Below the pieces are notes generated by a model, which worked only from the letters and a program-made list of their open reading frames with translations, was not told the DNA's origin and made no database searches. 10,675 nt of DNA from Candidatus Acidiferrales bacterium (lineage in GTDB: Bacteria > Acidobacteriota > Terriglobia > Acidiferrales > UBA7541): positions 1-10,675 of the forward strand of contig CATPAM010000168.1 in assembly GCA_955651735.1 (NCBI GenBank), written 5' to 3'. Below, piece after piece: positions 5,676 through 10,675 of the stretch. How positions within the stretch are numbered: the stretch's first letter is position 1; the number at the start of each line of letters is the position of its first letter. The position numbers were made by a program, and so were the translations under genes.

Positions 5676-6821
5676 CTATCCAGTCGGATAATGGCCCCCC
5701 AATAATTTCTGTCCATCGGCGGCGTTCACCGCGTCGTCCCACTGAGGCAAGTCCCGCTTGCCGAGCATGGCCTCAGCTGCCCAGGCTCCCAAGTACACGG
5801 AAAGTGCGACGCCGTGCCCGCTGTACGCTCCGAGCACAATTACATTGCGATGCGCAGCGTGGCGCCGGAAAACCGGCTCCCAGTTTTCGGCAATGAGGAT
5901 CGGTCCGCCCCAGCGATGGCTTATCCGAACGCCGCGCAGCGCGGAATGTAAATCGCGCACGCGTCTTTCGAGATCGGACAGAAGCTTGGCAGCGCGGCCT
6001 TCCGCCACATTTAGCGTCAGCAATACCCGCCAATCCTCGACGTGCACCAATCCGCATCCAAAAATCAGGCGGTTTTCGTGGAAGACGCGTCCCCACAAAT
6101 AAGGCAGATCGACGGTATAAAACGGCTTTCGTTGCGCGAGCCCTAGCGATGAAAGCTGTTCTGGCGAAAGCGGCTCCGTGGCGATCGCCATCGTCAATTT
6201 CGGTTGCGCGCGGCCAGCAAGGCCGCTTAGCTCTAGGGATTCAGCGTTTGTCGCCAGCAGGGCGGAGCGAGCGCGCACTGGCTTTCCGCGAATCGTCAGG
6301 ACGGGCGATTCCTCGAAGTGCAAGCTTTCCACGGGCGCGTTTTCAAAAATCAGCGCGCCGCGTTTGCTGGCTGCCTGCGCCAAGCCGCTCAGCATCTTGC
6401 CGGGATCGATCGTGCCGCCGGGCACTTCTCGCGTGACGCCCAAGGTGCCGGAATCATTCCACGCGATCGGGGAGTTCGGCATCACCCCTTGTCGGCCGAT
6501 CTCCCAGGCGCCGGGAAGCCCCAGATCGCATTGCACCTCCAGTTCGCGCAGAATGCCGGACAAGCCCACCAGCACATCGCCAAGGCCGGGCAGGCTCCCG
6601 GCGGCCGTTTCAGAGAGAGCCATTCCCCCGGTATGTCCACTGGAGCCTGCGCCGATGTGGCTGCATTCGAAGAGTGCCACGCGCTTGCCGGGTTCTGAAT
6701 GGCGCAGCCAAGCCGCCGCGGCGAGTCCGGTAAAGCCGCCGCCAACAACGGCGAAATCAATTTCTTCCGGCAGCGCTTGCGGCTCGGAATGGAAATCAAT
6801 CGTCCAGGGTGGGAGGCCCAT
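5676..6821 (-). CDS. FAD-dependent oxidoreductase, DAO family
   Basis: A 381-residue flavoenzyme of the D-amino-acid oxidase-like (DAO, COG0665) superfamily. The N-terminal Rossmann fold shows VVGGGFTGLAAAAWL (25-39) with the GxGxxG dinucleotide loop, a ribose-binding acid after strand 2 (Glu52), and IGAGSSGHTGG (56-66). The C-terminal FAD-contacting block GAYSGHGVALSVYLG (331-345) is also present. Relatives include gamma-glutamylputrescine oxidase, glycine and sarcosine oxidases and D-amino-acid dehydrogenases; the sequence does not fix the amine substrate. No signal peptide or membrane helix is visible, so it should be cytoplasmic. The ATG at 6821 is the only in-frame start before the flavin fold, though without a clear ribosome binding site. 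The gene follows ligD by 56 bases on the same strand and could be co-transcribed, but no functional link to DNA repair is known. Confidence 0.9.
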   Translation of the reverse strand: MGLPPWTIDFHSEPQALPEEIDFAVVGGGFTGLAAAAWLRHSEPGKRVALFECSHIGAGSSGHTGGMALSETAAGSLPGLGDVLVGLSGILRELEVQCDLGLPGAWEIGRQGVMPNSPIAWNDSGTLGVTREVPGGTIDPGKMLSGLAQAASKRGALIFENAPVESLHFEESPVLTIRGKPVRARSALLATNAESLELSGLAGRAQPKLTMAIATEPLSPEQLSSLGLAQRKPFYTVDLPYLWGRVFHENRLIFGCGLVHVEDWRVLLTLNVAEGRAAKLLSDLERRVRDLHSALRGVRISHRWGGPILIAENWEPVFRRHAAHRNVIVLGAYSGHGVALSVYLGAWAAEAMLGKRDLPQWDDAVNAADGQKLLGGHYPTG

Positions 6822-6877
6822 CGCGGAATTGCTGCCGAACTTGGCGGAAGTGTCGCACCCATGTGTCCACCATGCTG

Positions 6878-9490
6878 CTACGATTTTTGCTTTTCGCCTG
6901 AGAGGCGGCGGCCCAAGGCTTCAAGCGCCGTGTCCAGCGTTTGGCGCTTCTTCCAGAAGCCCTTCCATAAATCGCCGACGGCTTCCAGCCGGGACGGCAG
7001 AGTCTTGATGGTCCAAGCGTCCGGATCGATGTTGCCATCTACCAGCTCGTCGGAGGTCACCGGCGTCGAAACAGTGGCTCCCGGATGGGCCCTCGCGGAA
7101 TAAACGGTGGCCAGCGGCTTGCCCTTTGCGTTTTGCAATGCGTCGAGGAGCACGCGTCCGGGCGGGCGCTTGCGGATGCTGCGCTCGAGCGTCGTGTCTC
7201 GCGGCAACTCCGCGGCGACAAGTTGGCTGATGATTTCCGCGAAGGTGCGCGTCTGCGCGTATTTGTAAATCGGCTCAAGGGGCACGTAGATGTGAAACCC
7301 AGTGGCACCGGAGGTTTTTAGGAAGCAGACCAGGCGCGTGGAGAGCAGCACTTTGTAAATCGAGCACGCCACGCGAAGCACGGTGCTGAACGGTGTCTCC
7401 GGCGTGGGATCGAGATCGAAAAAGACGTAATCGGGATAATCCTGATGGTTGAAGCGGCTGGACCACGGATTGTGGTCGATGCAGCCGAGATTGGTGAGGA
7501 AGAGAAGGGAAGCGCGGTCTTCGGCCATTACGTAATCCATTTCACCGCCTCGCTCATCGGAATAAACGGTGGCCCGCTTGATCCAAGCAGGAATCGATTC
7601 CGGCGCTTCCTTTTGGAAGAAACTTTTTTCTTCGATTCCGTTTGGATAGCGCCGCATGACCAGGGGCCGGTCCTTCAGGAAGGGAAGAATATGGTCCGCC
7701 ATGCGGTAGTAGTACGCGAGGAGATCGCGCTTGCGGATGCCGGACTCCGGAAAATAAATTTTGTTCAAGTGCGTGAGGGCGAGCGTTCTGCGGTCGACCT
7801 GCAGGCGCAGGCTTTCTGCTGTGCCGTGCGCCAATTCCTCAAAAGCTGCGTCGCGCGCGGGAGCTTTGGATTTCGAAGGCTTGCTTGCCGGGGCTTTTGG
7901 ATCTTCAACGCGCTCGTGCCAGGCGGGGGCGAAAGTACATTCCTCGGGCGTGCGGTCCTTACGGATAGCCAGGAAGACGGGCGCCCGCAAGTGTTTGTCT
8001 TCCGTCCAGTTCGCGAACTTGATTCGTGCAACCATCGCGGGGCGCACCGATTCAACTTGTTCGCGCAATTTGGGAGGATTACGCAAAGGCGAACGCACAA
8101 CGCGCAGCTTTTCGAGTTGCGCGAGCAGATCCTTTTGCGTTTTCTGATCGAAGCCCGTTCCGGCGCTACCGATAAACTGCAAATTCTTTTTTTCGTCAAA
8201 TAGGGCAAGGACCAGCGCGCCAAAATACTGGCGTGAACGCCGCGGCGCTGTCCAGCCGATTATTATCGCGTCAAGCTCGTTGATGATTTTGAATTTGAGC
8301 CAGAAGCCTGTGCGATTTCCGGTATAGGGACTCTCTATCTGCTTCCCGACAATCCCCTCCAGGCCTTGCTCCTTCGCCGCGGCGTATAGCTCCTTCCCGT
8401 TTTCGAGTTGGTGCTCTGAATAGCGCACGCGGTCGTCGCCGCGCAGCATGTGGCTCAGTAATTCTTTTCGCTGCAGGAGCGGTGTTTTTCGCACATCGAA
8501 GCCATTGCAATAAAGCGCATCGAAAAGGTAGTAGGTGAGCGGGACTTCTGCTATCAACTTCTGCGAAGGCTTGGTAACACCAAATCGGTTCTGCAACTTC
8601 TGAAAATCGCTGCGCCCGTTTTCGTCCAGCGTGACGATTTCGCCGTCGAGGATGGCAGTGCCGGCACGCAAGTGTTTGGCGAGATCCTGAAACTCAGGGA
8701 ATTCCGAGGTGACATCGCGCCCGGAGCGGGCAGATAGGCGCACGTTGCCATTGTCCACAAACGCGACGGTGCGAATGCCATCCCATTTGATCTCGAAGAG
8801 CCAGTTTGGATCGGAGAAGGGTTTGTCCGCGAGCTTGGCCAGCGTGACGGAAATTTCGCGCGGCATCGGGGCGCTGCGGGCTCCGGGCAATTGCGCGGGA
8901 TTGGGCAGGGTGGAATCCTGGTCGGATCGTCTCTCCTTTTGCGTTTTGGACAGATGGCGGCCGCTGACGACTGATTCGCCGTGTTCGTCCACATTCCAGA
9001 GCGGGTCCGCGTATTCGTCGCGGTGCTTGATCAGCAGCCATTCGTTTTTGCCTTGGCTGCGCTTCAGCTTCACCAGGACGAAACTTCCGTTCAGTTTCGC
9101 GCCGTGCAAGCGAAACTTCAACTCGCCGCGTTCGAGCTGCTCCGCTGCGGTGAGAGCGCCTTCGCGTTCGTAGGTGCCCTGGTCCCAGATGATGACTTCG
9201 CCAGCGCCGTAGTTTCCTTCGGGGATGGTTCCTTCGAACTTGCGGTACTCAAAGGGGTGGTCTTCCACTTGAACTGCCAATCGCTTGTCACCGGGATTGA
9301 GCGAAGGCCCTTTGGGGACGGCCCAGGATTTCAACACGCCGCCGACTTCCAGGCGCAAATCATAGTGCAGCCTTCGTGCGGCGTGCTTTTGGATGACAAA
9401 GATCTTTTCGTCTTTGCGAGCTTTCTTCCCGTGAGGTTCGGGTGTCTCGGCAAAGTGGCGCTTGCGACGGTATTCCGCGAGTTCAGCCAT
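6878..9490 (-). CDS. ligD: Multifunctional NHEJ DNA ligase D (PE-LIG-POL)
   Basis: ATP-dependent ligase that processes, extends and seals double-strand breaks together with Ku. Residues are numbered from the ATG at 9490 (870 residues). The 3'-phosphoesterase domain (about 5-155) keeps His36, His42, Asp44, Arg46 and His78, matching the catalytic set of Pseudomonas aeruginosa LigD. The ligase domain (about 210-520) has Lys235 in EIKWDG as adenylation site, motif III near FDALYCNG, EGIVGK (378-383) and WLKFK (397-401), followed by an OB fold. A Lys/Ala/Pro-rich linker (about 530-550) leads to the primase-polymerase domain (about 560-850) with Asp692 and Asp694 in FFDLDP, SGATGFHIYVP and Asp783. 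All three activities look intact. The domain order is that of Pseudomonas, not Mycobacterium. An in-frame GTG at 9514 would add eight residues, but it lies upstream of the apparent -10 box, and MAELAEYRRKRHF is the typical family start. Confidence 0.96.
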   Translation of the reverse strand: MAELAEYRRKRHFAETPEPHGKKARKDEKIFVIQKHAARRLHYDLRLEVGGVLKSWAVPKGPSLNPGDKRLAVQVEDHPFEYRKFEGTIPEGNYGAGEVIIWDQGTYEREGALTAAEQLERGELKFRLHGAKLNGSFVLVKLKRSQGKNEWLLIKHRDEYADPLWNVDEHGESVVSGRHLSKTQKERRSDQDSTLPNPAQLPGARSAPMPREISVTLAKLADKPFSDPNWLFEIKWDGIRTVAFVDNGNVRLSARSGRDVTSEFPEFQDLAKHLRAGTAILDGEIVTLDENGRSDFQKLQNRFGVTKPSQKLIAEVPLTYYLFDALYCNGFDVRKTPLLQRKELLSHMLRGDDRVRYSEHQLENGKELYAAAKEQGLEGIVGKQIESPYTGNRTGFWLKFKIINELDAIIIGWTAPRRSRQYFGALVLALFDEKKNLQFIGSAGTGFDQKTQKDLLAQLEKLRVVRSPLRNPPKLREQVESVRPAMVARIKFANWTEDKHLRAPVFLAIRKDRTPEECTFAPAWHERVEDPKAPASKPSKSKAPARDAAFEELAHGTAESLRLQVDRRTLALTHLNKIYFPESGIRKRDLLAYYYRMADHILPFLKDRPLVMRRYPNGIEEKSFFQKEAPESIPAWIKRATVYSDERGGEMDYVMAEDRASLLFLTNLGCIDHNPWSSRFNHQDYPDYVFFDLDPTPETPFSTVLRVACSIYKVLLSTRLVCFLKTSGATGFHIYVPLEPIYKYAQTRTFAEIISQLVAAELPRDTTLERSIRKRPPGRVLLDALQNAKGKPLATVYSARAHPGATVSTPVTSDELVDGNIDPDAWTIKTLPSRLEAVGDLWKGFWKKRQTLDTALEALGRRLSGEKQKS

Positions 9491-9499
9491 TGTTAGCGC

Positions 9500-9530
9500 A
9501 TTATAGTGCGGCACGGAGCACCATCTGCTC
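9500..9530 (-). promoter_or_regulatory. ligD promoter -10 and candidate shared operator
   Basis: The 152-base gap between the divergent ligD and ku starts holds a perfect minus-strand TATAAT (9505-9500) ten bases before the ligD ATG, predicting a start site at about 9493 and an almost leaderless ligD mRNA. No good -35 is visible. A dyad GAGCA-CCATC-TGCTC (9516-9530) covers the -35 position and abuts a plus-strand TAAAAT (9531-9536), a possible ku -10, so one regulator could control both genes. An imperfect palindrome with a TCGCGA centre lies at 9558-9573. The promoter and operator calls are inference. Confidence 0.4.
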
Positions 9531-9642
9531 TAAAATGTCTTGCGTCGAGCCTGCGGTCGGCTTCGCGAGGCCGGAGCGCATCAAAGTTTTAGCTTATTGC
9601 CGCCCGGATTGCCGGTCTGACCATTTGTTCAGGAGGATTGAA

Positions 9643-10485
9643 ATGGCGGCTTCGGTTTGGAAAGGGGCCATCAGTTTCGGCCTGCTCACTATTCCCATCC
9701 GGTTGTATCCGGCAGCGCGCCCTCGGCGCATCAACCTGCACCTGATTCATAGGAGGTGTCACACACGGCTGCGTCAACCGTTGTATTGCCCGACCTGCCA
9801 TCGTATCGTCGACCGCTCAGAGGTGGTGAAGGGGTACGAATATGAAAAGGGCAAGTACGTGTTGGTTGAAAACGAGGAGATAAAAAAGATCACTCCCCAG
9901 TCCGGTAGGACGATGGAGATTGACGCGCTCGTGAAAAGCTCACAGATCGACCCAGTATATTTTGAGTCCTCCTACTTCGCGTTGCCGGAAAAGGACAATG
10001 CAAAGCCGTACGTGCTCCTGGTTAAGGCGCTGGAAGACTCGGATCGTGTGGGAATCGCGAAAATAGCGATGCATCAGCGGGAATACACTGTGTTCATAAG
10101 GCCGAGAACCCATGGCCTGACAATTCACACCATGTATTTCGTCAATGAAATTCGCAATGTCGAGGGTTACGGAAAGATAGGCCTGGATGTGAAGCTGAAG
10201 CCGCAGGAGATTAAGCTGGCCGAGCAACTCGTAGAAAGCCTTGCCGAGGACTTCAAGCCGCAGAAATACCACGACACCTTTCAAGAGAATTTAAAGGCGC
10301 TGATTGAAGCGAAGCGGAAAGGCAAGACGATCGCGGAGGAGGAGGCGCCCAAGCGAGCTCCGGTCATCGACATGATGGAAGCGTTGAAGCGCAGCCTGCA
10401 CGCTGCGGAAGCGCAAAAGCGAAAAAAGCCGATGCGGGCGCGCCCGGCGAGTCGCGAGCGGGAAAGGCGCCGGCTAGCGAGCTAA
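9643..10485 (+). CDS. ku: Bacterial Ku protein (NHEJ end-binding)
   Basis: A 280-residue homodimeric DNA-end-binding protein that encircles broken ends and recruits LigD. Family signatures are VWKGAISFGLLTIPIRLYPA (5-24), VKGYEYEKGKYVLV (62-75), DPVYFESSYFALPEK (103-117), PYVLLVKALE (122-131), and KYHDTFQENLKALIEAK (208-224) in the core. The C-terminus has VIDMMEALKRSL (241-252), then a very basic tail (259-280) that likely contacts DNA; the preceding conserved segment is the usual LigD-contact region. Residues 36-53 contain His36, Cys39, Cys49, Cys52 and His53 in a CPTCH setting, suggesting a zinc-knuckle subtype. The start is fixed by AGGAGG (9631-9636), six bases before the ATG; the frame is open back to 9442, but that part overlaps ligD and lacks family similarity. 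It is divergent from ligD. Confidence 0.96.
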   Translation: MAASVWKGAISFGLLTIPIRLYPAARPRRINLHLIHRRCHTRLRQPLYCPTCHRIVDRSEVVKGYEYEKGKYVLVENEEIKKITPQSGRTMEIDALVKSSQIDPVYFESSYFALPEKDNAKPYVLLVKALEDSDRVGIAKIAMHQREYTVFIRPRTHGLTIHTMYFVNEIRNVEGYGKIGLDVKLKPQEIKLAEQLVESLAEDFKPQKYHDTFQENLKALIEAKRKGKTIAEEEAPKRAPVIDMMEALKRSLHAAEAQKRKKPMRARPASRERERRRLAS

Positions 10486-10603
10486 CGCAGTGGAATCGGT
10501 ACAGCCAATCTGGGCGTGGCGCATTGTAGGTGTGCTGCGTGCTGGATGTACTGGGTTCCGTTCACTCCGGCCGGATGCCGCGATTTTATGTCAAGGGCGC
10601 AGT

Positions 10604-10632
10604 TTGACCTCCCGTTGCTCATCCGCTATAGT
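10604..10632 (+). promoter_or_regulatory. Promoter of the initiator tRNA gene
   Basis: TTGACC (10604-10609), a 17-base spacer and TATAGT (10627-10632) form a near-consensus sigma-70 promoter, the best in the window. The predicted transcription start (about 10639) falls almost exactly on the tRNA 5' end, leaving little or no leader. The DNA from the ku stop (10485) to this promoter shows no gene and no clear terminator. Confidence 0.75.
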
Positions 10633-10637
10633 CATGA

Positions 10638-10675
10638 AGCGGGGTGGAGCAGCCTGGTAGCTCGTCGGGCTCATA
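10638..10675 (+). tRNA. Initiator tRNA-fMet(CAT), 5' part, cut by window end
   Basis: The final 38 bases fold as the first half of an initiator tRNA. They give the acceptor 5' strand (10638-10644), T8 and G9, D-stem GAGC (10647-10650) with GCTC (10660-10663) around a loop containing CCTGGTA, then the anticodon stem strand TCGGG (10665-10669) and loop CTCATA, with anticodon CAT at 10672-10674. The GGG run in the anticodon stem is the initiator hallmark, and from GGGGTGGAGC on the sequence matches the Escherichia coli fMet tRNA as I remember it. The first base would be A, not the usual C. The rest of the gene, including position 72, lies outside the window. Confidence 0.9.

Noticed and set aside
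5428..5742. N-terminal extension of the secreted protein
   Set aside because: It would bury the signal peptide inside the protein and overlap the oxidoreductase gene; the extra sequence has no family features.
6178..7008. 276-residue plus-strand ORF opposite the FAD oxidoreductase
   Set aside because: It is antisense to a clear family member. The translation is Arg/Ser/Pro-rich with no motif, as expected for a GC-rich shadow frame.
7445..8203. 252-residue plus-strand ORF opposite ligD
   Set aside because: It is fully antisense to conserved ligase and polymerase domains, with no ribosome binding site or recognisable domain.
9442..9642. N-terminal extension of Ku by 67 residues
   Set aside because: It overlaps ligD and the control region and lacks Ku similarity; the AGGAGG site fixes the start at 9643.

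Overview
The window reads as chromosomal DNA from a free-living, GC-rich soil-type bacterium. The best guess is Acidobacteriota, with low certainty. The guess rests on the style of the short secreted beta-rich protein, the form of the FAD oxidoreductase, a three-domain LigD paired with a cysteine-containing Ku, and the ArsR/SRPBCC/DUF899 operon. No insertion sequence, phage gene, CRISPR array or rRNA is visible.

Layout, left to right. (1) 45-2433, minus strand: a two-gene sugar operon. A sugar-porter MFS transporter is followed by a ROK-family sugar kinase, with a strong intercistronic hairpin just upstream of the kinase ribosome binding site. (2) 2434-3070: a long stretch with no convincing gene, holding only a degenerate direct repeat. 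(3) 3071-4902, plus strand: a tight four-gene operon of an ArsR-type repressor without metal-binding cysteines, an SRPBCC (AHSA1-like) protein, a 55-residue membrane protein starting MCPAC, and a DUF899 thioredoxin-like protein with a CPSC motif. The last two overlap by four bases. The promoter is placed so that the repressor mRNA should be leaderless. (4) 4947-5427, minus: a small secreted protein with its own intrinsic terminator. Its good ribosome binding site points to an ATG in the wrong frame. (5) 5676-6821, minus: a DAO-type FAD-dependent oxidoreductase. (6) 6878-10485: the bacterial non-homologous end-joining pair, ligD (minus; phosphoesterase-ligase-polymerase order) and ku (plus), divergent from a 152-base shared control region. 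(7) 10604-10675: a near-consensus promoter and the first half of an initiator tRNA, cut by the window end.

How the genes work together. The transporter and kinase should import and phosphorylate a hexose. Ku binds double-strand break ends and recruits LigD, which can process, fill and seal them. The ArsR operon looks like a self-regulated thiol/redox or small-molecule response unit. Its small CPAC membrane protein, translationally coupled to the CPSC thioredoxin-fold protein, is the least described part of the window and the best candidate for new biology.
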